A DNA stretch of 6,061 nt from Bifidobacterium breve (GTDB lineage Bacteria; Actinomycetota; Acidimicrobiia; Acidimicrobiales; Ilumatobacteraceae). Of this stretch, positions 1 through 4,855 are shown piece by piece. The notes below the pieces were generated by a model. That model was not told the origin of the DNA. It saw only the letters and a list, made by a program, of their open reading frames with translations, and searched no databases. Location of the stretch: contig CAMBPP010000086.1 of the NCBI GenBank assembly GCA_945869715.1, positions 1 to 6,061 of the forward strand, written 5' to 3'. Each line of letters begins with the position of its first letter. Positions within the stretch are counted from its first letter, which is position 1. Position numbers and translations under genes: made by a program.

Positions 1-211
1 CATCGCCTCTGGGCCATTTGGTTCTGGTTGGGTACACGACTTCTTGAAGGCTCTCTTCGGATGGTCTCCAGCCCCCGAGCGCCTGCGCGTTATTGCATAT
101 TTCGGTTACTTAATTCCTGTTCTGTGGTTGTACCTTCGTAAGGAAACTCCAGGGGGAAAAAATGAACGCGCAGTTACCACCGAAGCCACTCACTCGACCA
201 GCAACGCCTAA
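1..211 (+). CDS. FTR1/EfeU-family iron permease, C-terminal fragment
   Basis: Only the last 69 codons are present; the reading frame starts at base 2 and ends with TAA at 209-211. The fragment contains a glycine-rich segment, then FLKALFGWSPAPERL and a hydrophobic helix (VIAYFGYLIPVLWLYL) followed by a basic, hydrophilic tail. This matches my memory of the E. coli EfeU C-terminus, where a GxxxGIFGYQEAPS segment precedes a final helix with YLIPAL. FTR1/EfeU proteins are multi-helix membrane permeases that import oxidised ferrous iron; their REXXE iron-binding motifs would lie upstream of the window and cannot be checked. The tail overlaps the next gene by 50 nt in another frame. No terminator separates them, so they are probably co-transcribed. 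The family call rests on one short C-terminal segment. Confidence 0.75.
   Translation, partial: IASGPFGSGWVHDFLKALFGWSPAPERLRVIAYFGYLIPVLWLYLRKETPGGKNERAVTTEATHSTSNA
151..156 (+). promoter_or_regulatory. Shine-Dalgarno of the phosphotransferase gene
   Basis: AGGGGG followed by five A's lies 5 nt before the ATG at 162. It supports that start even though it places the start codon inside the coding sequence of the upstream permease. It is the only strong Shine-Dalgarno in the window and contrasts with the SD-less GTG starts of several other genes. Confidence 0.7.
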
Positions 212-1274
212 CGAAGTCACAGCCACTTGGCTGACAAAAGCACTGCAGTCGAGCGGCGTTATTCCAACCGATGTTGAAGTTGCATCGTTGCGTCATGAAT
301 CACTTGGCGGCGGCACTGGCGTTTTCGGTGTGCTTGCACGACTGGTAGTTGATTACACAGAAACAACAACCACAGCGCCAACGCGCATGGTGTTGAAAAT
401 TCCTACTGCTGCTCCAGAAAATAAAAATGTCGCACTTGCACTCGGCATCTACGTTCGTGAAACGTATTTCTTCAACGAGCTTGCTGCGCGCACACCTGTT
501 CCTTCTGTGCGTTGTCTTTACGCTGATATGGATATTGCGGCGGGCGAATTCGTTCTCATCATCGATGAAGTTGCTCACCTCACTGTGGGCGATCAATTGA
601 ACGGTGCAACAGTTCCTCAACTTGAGCGCACGCTGAAAGAAATTGCTAAGTGGCATGCTGCCTGGTGGGAACACCCCGACCTCGACACATTCGATTGGCT
701 TCCTACTAACGACAGCCCTATTCAATTAGCCGTTGTGCCAGGCATTATGCGCGGTGCAATGCCCGTTATTGAAGCCGACTGGATTCCGCGACTCGGCGAA
801 GAAGCAGTTGCACTTGGCCGCGATGTAGCTGACAAATTTGAAGAAATAATGGCCCGTTCAAGTGCTGCAGCGCGCACATTGTGTCATGGCGATGTGCGCT
901 TAGAAAATGTTTTCTTCAACGCCGACGCAAGCGACATTATGTTCATCGACTTCCAAATGTTGGTGAAAGGCACACCCGCACAAGACGTGCAATATCTTCT
1001 GAGTTCCTCCATGGACCCTGAAGTATGGGACAAAGAAGGGATGCGCCTCTTAGAGCTGTACCACAACGAACTTGTTGCACTAGGCGTCACTCACTATTCA
1101 TGGGACACCTTTTGGTCTGAGTTTCAACTGCAGTGTTTGTGGGCCATGGTTGCACCTGCATCAACAGTGGGTGGCTTCGATATGGGTGACGACAAAGGCA
1201 AGCAACTTGCTGAGCGTTGGATGATGCGTGGTTGGTACTTACCAATCGCCGTACAAGCACGCGAAGTTTTGTAA
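162..1274 (+). CDS. APH / ecdysteroid-kinase-like phosphotransferase
   Basis: This 370-aa protein has the aminoglycoside-phosphotransferase/CHK (ecdysteroid kinase-like) kinase fold. A glycine-rich loop (LGGGTGVFG) spans about residues 48-56. The putative ATP-binding lysine is Lys79 in VLKIP, and Glu100 in RETYFFNEL is a candidate helix-C glutamate. The hinge region is near residues 129-136 (EFVLIIDE). The catalytic loop is CHGDVRLENVFF with His242, Asp244, Arg246 and Asn249, and the metal-binding motif is IDFQ with Asp264. All catalytic residues are present, so it should be active and transfer the ATP gamma-phosphate to a small molecule. The substrate cannot be read from sequence; such proteins in actinobacteria are often annotated only as phosphotransferases and are not necessarily antibiotic-resistance enzymes. 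The start at 162 is set by the Shine-Dalgarno. The stop lies 12 nt from the stop of convergent dut, with no hairpin between. Confidence 0.85.
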   Translation: MNAQLPPKPLTRPATPNEVTATWLTKALQSSGVIPTDVEVASLRHESLGGGTGVFGVLARLVVDYTETTTTAPTRMVLKIPTAAPENKNVALALGIYVRETYFFNELAARTPVPSVRCLYADMDIAAGEFVLIIDEVAHLTVGDQLNGATVPQLERTLKEIAKWHAAWWEHPDLDTFDWLPTNDSPIQLAVVPGIMRGAMPVIEADWIPRLGEEAVALGRDVADKFEEIMARSSAAARTLCHGDVRLENVFFNADASDIMFIDFQMLVKGTPAQDVQYLLSSSMDPEVWDKEGMRLLELYHNELVALGVTHYSWDTFWSEFQLQCLWAMVAPASTVGGFDMGDDKGKQLAERWMMRGWYLPIAVQAREVL

Positions 1275-1286
1275 GAAATTTTTGCG

Positions 1287-1721
1287 CTAACGACCCGAGT
1301 GGCCAAAGCCACCACCACGGTCGAAGCCCTCAAGACTTTCCACAACGGTCCACTGCACTTCTTCAATCCGTTGCACAACAAGCTGTGCAATGCGGTCACC
1401 GCGTTCAATGCGATACGCAGTTGTTGGGTCGGTATTTAAAATAATGACCTGCAGTTCTCCGCGATAGCCCGCATCGATAAGACCCGGTGCATTCACCACA
1501 GAAATGCCGTGCTTCAATGCCAAGCCACTGCGCGGCAGCACAAAGCCTGCGTACCCCTCAGGTATCGCAATGGCAATACCGGTTGGCACAAGCACCCTGC
1601 CGCCTCCTGGGGGCACCTCAATGGAGATCCGGGCATGGAGATCGGTTCCGGCATCGCCTTTATGGGCCAGTGCAGGCAGGGGAAGTTCGGGGTCGAGTTG
1701 TTGGATGGCGACGTTCAGCAC
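1287..1721 (-). CDS. dut: dUTP diphosphatase (dUTPase, trimeric type)
   Basis: Hydrolyses dUTP to dUMP and pyrophosphate in the cytoplasm, keeping uracil out of DNA and supplying dUMP for dTMP synthesis. The 144-aa length is typical of homotrimeric dUTPases, and all five motifs are visible in order: DAGTDLHA (23-30), PRSGLALKHGI (63-73), NAPGLIDAGYRGEL (77-90, with the catalytic Asp83), GDRIAQLVVQ (108-117) and the C-terminal arm RGGGFGHSG (135-143). The arm appears one residue shorter than the usual RGxGGFGxxG form, for example RGEGGFGHSG in E. coli. The start is GTG at 1719-1721. It has no Shine-Dalgarno, but TAGAGT lies exactly 6 nt upstream on this strand, suggesting a leaderless mRNA. 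It is divergent from orn. Confidence 0.95.
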   Translation of the reverse strand: MLNVAIQQLDPELPLPALAHKGDAGTDLHARISIEVPPGGGRVLVPTGIAIAIPEGYAGFVLPRSGLALKHGISVVNAPGLIDAGYRGELQVIILNTDPTTAYRIERGDRIAQLVVQRIEEVQWTVVESLEGFDRGGGFGHSGR

Positions 1722-1727
1722 ACCTTG

Positions 1728-1733
1728 ACTCTA
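1728..1733 (-). promoter_or_regulatory. Putative -10 element for leaderless dut
   Basis: On the minus strand the hexamer reads TAGAGT and is followed by 6 nt and then the GTG start. Transcription starting about 7 nt after the hexamer would begin at the G of the start codon. No convincing -35 is seen. It shares two bases with the oppositely oriented -10 of orn; together they form the TCTAGA palindrome at 1730-1735. The call is inferred from sequence and spacing. Confidence 0.5.
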
Positions 1734-1737
1734 GATT
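1732..1737 (+). promoter_or_regulatory. Putative -10 element for orn
   Basis: TAGATT lies 7 nt before GTG at 1745-1747 and 10 nt before the ATG at 1748. There is no Shine-Dalgarno ahead of orn, so a leaderless transcript beginning at the GTG is plausible. It overlaps the dut -10 by two bases. TTGACT at 1725-1730 resembles a -35 but is far too close to serve this hexamer. Confidence 0.45.
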
Positions 1738-1747
1738 GCATGACGTG

Positions 1748-2275
1748 ATGGTGTGGATGGATCTTGAAATGACAGGGCTCGACCCTGCAAAAGAAGTGAT
1801 TGTGGAAATTGCCACCCTCATTACCGACGATGAATTAAACATCATCGCTGAGGGCCCCGACCTCGTTGTTCACCAACCCGAGCACCTCCTTGCCGCGATG
1901 GACCCTTTCGTTGTGAACATGCACACCAAGTCGGGTTTGCTCAATGAAATTCGCTCATCAACTCTGAGCCTTGAAGAAGCTGGCCGCATCACCCTCGACT
2001 TCATTAAGAGTCATGTGGGTGCCCCGAAAACTGTTCCACTATGTGGAAACAGCATCGGCACCGACCGCCGTTTTCTTGCGGCATATCTTCCCGATATTGA
2101 GAACTACTTGCACTACCGCAGCATCGACGTGTCGAGTGTGAAAGAACTCACCAAGCGCTGGTACCCCGAACTCACTGCGGGTCGGCCCAGCAAAGAAGGA
2201 AACCACCGCGCACTCGACGATATTCGCGAAAGTGTGCGTGAACTTGCGTACTATCGCGCGCACGCCTTCAAGTAA
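1748..2275 (+). CDS. orn: oligoribonuclease (DEDDh 3'-5' exoribonuclease)
   Basis: Degrades 2-5 nt RNA fragments, including pGpG from c-di-GMP turnover, to mononucleotides in the cytoplasm. The 175-aa protein has the DEDDh active site: Asp5 and Glu7 in WMDLEMTGLD, Asp106 in GNSIGTDRRFL, His153 in GNHRALDD and Asp158 in DDIRES. The family signatures LHYRSIDVSSVKEL and ESVRELAYYR are present. The open frame continues upstream, but that extension is antisense dut and lacks family similarity, so it is excluded. ATG at 1748 puts WMDLEMTG right at the N-terminus as in homologues. The adjacent GTG at 1745 is an alternative if the mRNA is leaderless, adding one residue. It is divergent from dut and followed by the metallo-hydrolase in the same direction. 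Confidence 0.95.
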   Translation: MVWMDLEMTGLDPAKEVIVEIATLITDDELNIIAEGPDLVVHQPEHLLAAMDPFVVNMHTKSGLLNEIRSSTLSLEEAGRITLDFIKSHVGAPKTVPLCGNSIGTDRRFLAAYLPDIENYLHYRSIDVSSVKELTKRWYPELTAGRPSKEGNHRALDDIRESVRELAYYRAHAFK

Positions 2276-2290
2276 TACTGCACGCGCAAG

Positions 2291-2296
2291 TAGATT
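2291..2296 (+). promoter_or_regulatory. Putative -10 element for the leaderless metallo-hydrolase gene
   Basis: TAGATT is followed by 6 nt (AGTCAA) and the GTG start at 2303. No Shine-Dalgarno is present. The hexamer and spacing match those ahead of dut, the thioesterase and tlpA. TTCAAG at 2267-2272 is a weak possible -35 with an 18-nt spacer. Confidence 0.5.
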
Positions 2297-2302
2297 AGTC
2301 AA

Positions 2303-3379
2303 GTGACCTCTATTCCTGCATCTTCTTCCGCAGCGGCCCCTCGCCCCATGCGGCAAGAACAAATGCCGGCCAGTACCGACATCGTGGAAATTGTTCCTGG
2401 CATTTTTCGCACACAACTTCCTATCGACCTTCCTGGTCTTGGTCACGTCAACATGTACGTGCTTGAAGATGAGCGCGGAGTTGCGGTCGTCGACCCAGGT
2501 TTGCCGGGCCGTGAATCGTTTCATGCATTAGAGAGCCGCTTAAAAGATCTGGGCATTCCTTTGCGACGCGTGCACTCTGTGCTCGTCACACATAGTCATC
2601 CCGACCACTACGGTGGCGCTGGTCGGTTACGTAAAGATTTTGGCGCAGAAATTATTGCGCACCGCCGTTTCCGCTTGTGGTGGGACCCCAAAGAACCTCC
2701 CGATGTTGATGTGGAAGATGTTCCCGACATTCGTGCTGTGCGCCCGAACGGGAAAACACCATGGGGTGGTGAGGGCTACGACATTCCGTGGCGTCGCCAC
2801 ACTCAGCTGCGCATGCACGCAAAATTCCCAAGGCTCTTTGGCGTTCCGCACCCCAACCGCCGTGTTGATGAAGGTGACCGCATTACCTTGGCAAAACGCG
2901 AATGGCTTGCGGTACATACGCCTGGTCATACTGAAGATCACCTCTGCCTATTCGACCCCGATAGTGGTGTTCTCATTAGTGGCGATCACGTATTGCCAAG
3001 CATTACACCACATATTTCTGGCATGACCAACGCGGTCGACCCGTTGGCCGAGTTCTTTAGTTCGCTCGACAAAGTGGGCGAACTTGGTTCACAAATGACA
3101 CTTGCACTTCCCGCACACGGCAACCCGTTCGCCAATGTTGTTGAGCGCGTTCAAGACATTAAAGATCACCACATTGAACGCCTGGAAAAATTGCGTTCCA
3201 TTGGCGACGAGTTCGATCGCCCAGCCACCGTCATGGAAATTGCTAGTCATCTCTTTTCTGCACGCGCACAAGGCCCCATGGCCGACAGTGAAACCTTTGC
3301 TCACCTAGAACACCTGCGCATTGCTGGCGAATTCAGTGTGCGTGAAAAAGATGGGTTCCTCGAATACGTTCGGGTCTAA
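2303..3379 (+). CDS. metallo-beta-lactamase-fold hydrolase with C-terminal winged helix (LACTB2/glyoxalase II-like)
   Basis: This 358-aa protein carries a complete di-metal site: THSHPDHYGG (His97, His99, Asp101, His102), TPGHTEDH (His209), SGDHVL (Asp228) and PAHGNPF (His272). The catalytic domain spans about residues 28-275. It contains an insert of roughly 60 residues (about 125-187, proline- and acid-rich at first) between the first and second metal motifs. After DHHIERLEKL comes a C-terminal segment (about 285-358) with an HLEHLRIAGEFSV helix-wing pattern, typical of the winged-helix tail of LACTB2-type proteins. Members hydrolyse thioesters, RNA or lactones, so the substrate is open. 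The first 25 or so residues are low-complexity (Ala/Ser/Pro), and Met16 or Met21 are possible alternative starts. GTG 2303 is favoured by the -10 exactly 6 nt upstream. Its stop lies 6 nt from that of the convergent thioesterase. Confidence 0.85.
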   Translation: MTSIPASSSAAAPRPMRQEQMPASTDIVEIVPGIFRTQLPIDLPGLGHVNMYVLEDERGVAVVDPGLPGRESFHALESRLKDLGIPLRRVHSVLVTHSHPDHYGGAGRLRKDFGAEIIAHRRFRLWWDPKEPPDVDVEDVPDIRAVRPNGKTPWGGEGYDIPWRRHTQLRMHAKFPRLFGVPHPNRRVDEGDRITLAKREWLAVHTPGHTEDHLCLFDPDSGVLISGDHVLPSITPHISGMTNAVDPLAEFFSSLDKVGELGSQMTLALPAHGNPFANVVERVQDIKDHHIERLEKLRSIGDEFDRPATVMEIASHLFSARAQGPMADSETFAHLEHLRIAGEFSVREKDGFLEYVRV

Positions 3380-3385
3380 AACTTT

Positions 3386-4129
3386 TTAGAGTTTTTGTAG
3401 TTGTGCAACTGCGGCAATAACGCCGTTCATCTCATGCCAAATTGCGGTGAGATTTTTTTCTTCGCGGGTCACTGTAAAAACATCGTGGCCTGGCTCAATA
3501 GGTGTGAGGTGCTCAAGTACCACCGCAAATGGTTCACGAAAATCTCGGTGGCCACTTAACCACTCTTCAATTGCTTCCCAATATGCAGCGTTGTTCATGT
3601 GCCCAAGTGCATCCATGTCGGAGAAGCGAACGGGCCAAGCATCACGTTGTTCAGAGTCTTCTGGTTTGATGCGCAACATTAAACGTGCACTTGCTTTTCT
3701 TTCCATCGCTGCTTCACGTGCTGTCACCAAAAAATCTTCAGCAAGTGTTGCAGGGCGCATGGTTTGCAAATCAACATGCACCCACACCGCAGATGCTTCG
3801 ATGAGAGAACCTTTTTCACCTTCAATGCGTGTGGAACGTTCCGCCCAATGTGAGCCGAGGCCTCCACACCATGTTTGCAATGTGAGTCGCTCTTGAAAAA
3901 CAGGAAACTTGGTAATACGTAATGCAGTGCGACGCACTACCCATCCGTCTTTGTCGGCATAGTTAGCGTCTTCGGTGTCGTCATGTGAAACGTCTTGCAA
4001 GTACCGCACCGTGGCATCGAGGCGCAGCCGGCCGCGGGGAGTGACATCACCCAAGCGCACCCTGCGTGCCGCGGTAAAGATTCGCCCTTGCGGGGGAACT
4101 GCAAGGAATTCAAGGGGGGCGGCTTCCAC
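3386..4129 (-). CDS. acyl-ACP thioesterase-like double hotdog protein
   Basis: This 247-aa protein has two hotdog domains, as in the FatA/FatB-like acyl-ACP thioesterase family. Domain 1 (about residues 18-140) begins with an RVRLGDVTPRGRLRLDATVRYLQDV stretch (23-47), followed by GWVVRRTALRI with the conserved WxxR, and FQERLTLQTWCGGLGSHWAER. Domain 2 (about 165-247) has VRFSDMDALGHMNNAAYWEA, the equivalent of the plant D-x-N-x-H-x-N-N catalytic region, with Asp171, Asp173, His177, Asn179 and Asn180 visible, plus Glu188/Glu189 downstream. It should release fatty acids from acyl-ACP or acyl-CoA in the cytoplasm; chain length cannot be predicted. The start is GTG at 4127-4129, without a Shine-Dalgarno but with TAGGGT 6 nt upstream. 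It is divergent from the whiB7 leader. Confidence 0.88.
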   Translation of the reverse strand: MEAAPLEFLAVPPQGRIFTAARRVRLGDVTPRGRLRLDATVRYLQDVSHDDTEDANYADKDGWVVRRTALRITKFPVFQERLTLQTWCGGLGSHWAERSTRIEGEKGSLIEASAVWVHVDLQTMRPATLAEDFLVTAREAAMERKASARLMLRIKPEDSEQRDAWPVRFSDMDALGHMNNAAYWEAIEEWLSGHRDFREPFAVVLEHLTPIEPGHDVFTVTREEKNLTAIWHEMNGVIAAVAQLQKL

Positions 4130-4135
4130 AGGAAA

Positions 4136-4141
4136 ACCCTA
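4136..4141 (-). promoter_or_regulatory. Putative -10 element for the leaderless thioesterase gene
   Basis: On the minus strand TAGGGT is followed by six nt (TTTCCT) and the GTG start. This is the same TAGNNT-N6-GTG layout as at dut, the metallo-hydrolase and tlpA. No good -35 is seen 16-18 nt upstream. Confidence 0.5.
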
Positions 4142-4169
4142 ATGGATAAAGGGTTTCATCCCTCTTTCG

Positions 4170-4184
4170 TTAAATCGCTTGACT
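4170..4184 (+). promoter_or_regulatory. Candidate AT-rich box plus -35 for the whiB7 leader
   Basis: TTAAAT (4170-4175), three bases, then TTGACT (4179-4184), a near-consensus -35. WhiB7 is known to bind SigA region 4 and to use its AT-hook on an AT-rich site just upstream of -35 elements, including its own promoter, so this arrangement suits autoregulation. The weakness is the -10: nothing like TANNNT sits 16-18 nt downstream. The nearest AT-rich stretch, CCTTAAAG (4205-4212), gives a long spacer. Promoter position is therefore tentative. Confidence 0.35.
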
Positions 4185-4216
4185 CAAGTCGAAATTGGTG
4201 GTTTCCTTAAAGCCGA

Positions 4217-4378
4217 ATGTTAAAGACCACAAACGCCCTCGCCTGCTTCGCAGCCTCCTCCACCGCATCCGCGCATACCAGCGCAGCGGCGGGTTATTGG
4301 CATGCCAGCAATCCAGCGTTTGCGGTGAAATTCGCGAATAAGCGATTCAGCCAGCGCCTCGACAGGAGCAGCACGTAA
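4217..4378 (+). CDS. Alanine-rich leader ORF (uORF) of whiB7, 53 codons
   Basis: A small ORF from ATG 4217 to TAA 4376-4378, read in the attenuator region. The peptide begins MLKTTNALACFAASSTASAH and ends KRFSQRLDRSST. It has 13 alanines among 53 residues and no recognisable domain; it is probably a translation sensor rather than a working protein. Most third codon positions are G or C, in keeping with real translation. There is only a weak AAAG (4209-4212) ahead of the ATG. Its last codons (4351-4363) are the left arm of the proposed antiterminator, and its stop lies in the inner hairpin, so the position of a ribosome on this ORF would decide which RNA fold forms. whiB7/wblC genes of other actinobacteria have such regulatory uORFs. 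An overlapping ORF from GTG 4198 to 4341 is less likely. Confidence 0.6.
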   Translation: MLKTTNALACFAASSTASAHTSAAAGYWHASNPAFAVKFANKRFSQRLDRSST

Positions 4379-4408
4379 AACGAAAAACGTGTAAGTCGAG
4401 GCCGCTGG
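4351..4408 (+). promoter_or_regulatory. Predicted antiterminator hairpin in the whiB7 leader
   Basis: The left arm CCAGCGCCTCGAC (4351-4363) pairs with the right arm GTCGAGGCCGCTGG (4395-4408): 13 base pairs with a single bulged C at 4402 or 4403. Between the arms is a smaller hairpin, CACGT (4372-4376) with ACGTG (4387-4391), over the uORF stop codon. The right arm shares 4400-4408 with the 5' arm of the downstream terminator, so the two folds exclude each other. A ribosome finishing the uORF would block or melt the left arm and allow termination; one stalled earlier would leave the antiterminator free to form. The pairing is read directly from the sequence; the regulatory role is inferred. 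Confidence 0.65.
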
Positions 4409-4438
4409 GTAACACACCCGGCGGCCTTTTTTGTTTTT
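4400..4438 (+). terminator. Intrinsic terminator in the whiB7 leader (attenuator)
   Basis: The stem GGCCGCTGGGT (4400-4410) pairs with ACCCGGCGGCC (4416-4426): 11 pairs including one T-G wobble, with a 5-nt loop (AACAC), followed by TTTTTTGTTTTT (4427-4438). It is the strongest terminator-like structure in the window. It lies 65 nt before the whiB7 ATG, where it can only reduce whiB7 readthrough or end the short leader RNA, since no full-length gene precedes it on this strand after 3379. Confidence 0.85.
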
Positions 4439-4456
4439 CCGATTCTTTTTCCACCA

Positions 4457-4490
4457 ACCGAATACCGACCGAATACCTGAACACCGAACA
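4457..4490 (+). repeat. Short 11-bp tandem repeat between terminator and whiB7
   Basis: ACCGAATACC occurs at 4457-4466 and again at 4468-4477, an 11-bp period. A partial third copy, ACCGAACA, is at 4483-4490. ACCGA appears four times in about 30 bases. It lies in an unstructured, A/C-rich stretch of the leader just before the whiB7 start. The function is unknown. Confidence 0.6.
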
Positions 4491-4503
4491 GAAAGTAGAC
4501 AAC

Positions 4504-4851
4504 ATGCTTGCCATCAACACCCTTGACATCAACATCGATACCCCGATGATTCTGTCTGCAAAACGATGCGCCGATGGAAATGGGACCCTGACCTATCTCT
4601 TCTTCTCCGAGGAGCATGTTGATATTGCGCGCGCCAAAGCCATCTGTTCCAAGTGTTCAAGTCAGGCGAGCTGTCTCGCCCAAGCAATCGAGCAAAACGA
4701 GCCCTGGGGAGTCTGGGGCGGCGAGCTCATCGAGAACGGCCGCGTGGTTGCTGTGAAGCGACCACGCGGACGGCCACCCGTCCATATTCGTCACATGCGC
4801 CCCGTTGACGAAGTGCCAATTCCCCGGCACTTAGTGGCATCGGTAGCCTGA
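4504..4851 (+). CDS. whiB7: WhiB7-like (WblC) Fe-S transcription factor with AT-hook
   Basis: This 115-aa WhiB-family protein has four cysteines that should hold a [4Fe-4S] cluster: Cys22, Cys48, Cys51 and Cys57 (C-x25-C-x2-C-x5-C). The sigma-binding turn is EPWGVWGGEL (66-75) and the AT-hook KRPRGRPP (85-92). EPWGVWGGE followed closely by KRPRGRP is the WhiB7 signature as I recall it from M. tuberculosis, which sets it apart from WhiB1-4. Known WhiB7 proteins bind SigA and activate promoters with AT-rich boxes upstream of -35, inducing intrinsic antibiotic resistance when translation is inhibited. A 23-residue tail (93-115), longer than in M. tuberculosis, follows the AT-hook. The start ATG has only a weak GAAAG 8 nt upstream; Met15 (4546) is an alternative. 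Expression is probably controlled by the leader attenuator. The TGA lies 4 nt before the tlpA GTG. Confidence 0.88.
   Translation: MLAINTLDINIDTPMILSAKRCADGNGTLTYLFFSEEHVDIARAKAICSKCSSQASCLAQAIEQNEPWGVWGGELIENGRVVAVKRPRGRPPVHIRHMRPVDEVPIPRHLVASVA
4844..4849 (+). promoter_or_regulatory. Possible internal -10 for leaderless tlpA
   Basis: TAGCCT in the last codons of whiB7 is followed by 6 nt (GATGAG) and the GTG start at 4856, matching the layout of three other GTG genes here. If active, it would give tlpA-ccdA a basal supply independent of the attenuator. It lies within coding sequence, so chance is a real alternative. Confidence 0.35.
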
Positions 4852-4855
4852 TGAG

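Noticed and set aside
162..1274. Aminoglycoside-resistance kinase
   Set aside because: The kinase motifs are those of the wide APH/CHK superfamily; the IDFQ and CHGDVRLEN forms suggest an ecdysteroid-kinase-like member, and nothing shows an aminoglycoside substrate.
1725..1730. TTGACT as a -35 element for orn
   Set aside because: It ends one base before the TAGATT hexamer, too close to act with it.
1487..1747. Upstream extension of the orn reading frame
   Set aside because: It is antisense to dut and has no oligoribonuclease similarity; homologues begin right at WMDLEMTG.
3380..3410. Possible bidirectional terminator between the metallo-hydrolase and thioesterase
   Set aside because: T-rich runs are present, but AGTTG-TG-CAACT leaves only a 2-nt loop and no proper stem precedes a T-tract.
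4298..4307. TGGCATGCCA perfect palindrome in the uORF
   Set aside because: A 10-bp palindrome with no spacer or partner; it could be an operator but nothing else supports this.
4198..4341. Alternative leader ORF from GTG 4198, 47 codons, overlapping the proposed uORF
   Set aside because: It starts with GTG without a suitable -10 or Shine-Dalgarno, and it ends 10 nt before the antiterminator arm, so the ATG 4217 ORF fits the RNA folds better. Not fully excluded.
4220..4617. Minus-strand ORFs across the whiB7 leader and 5' end
   Set aside because: They are antisense to the uORF, attenuator and whiB7, show no recognisable domain, and run through the terminator stem.
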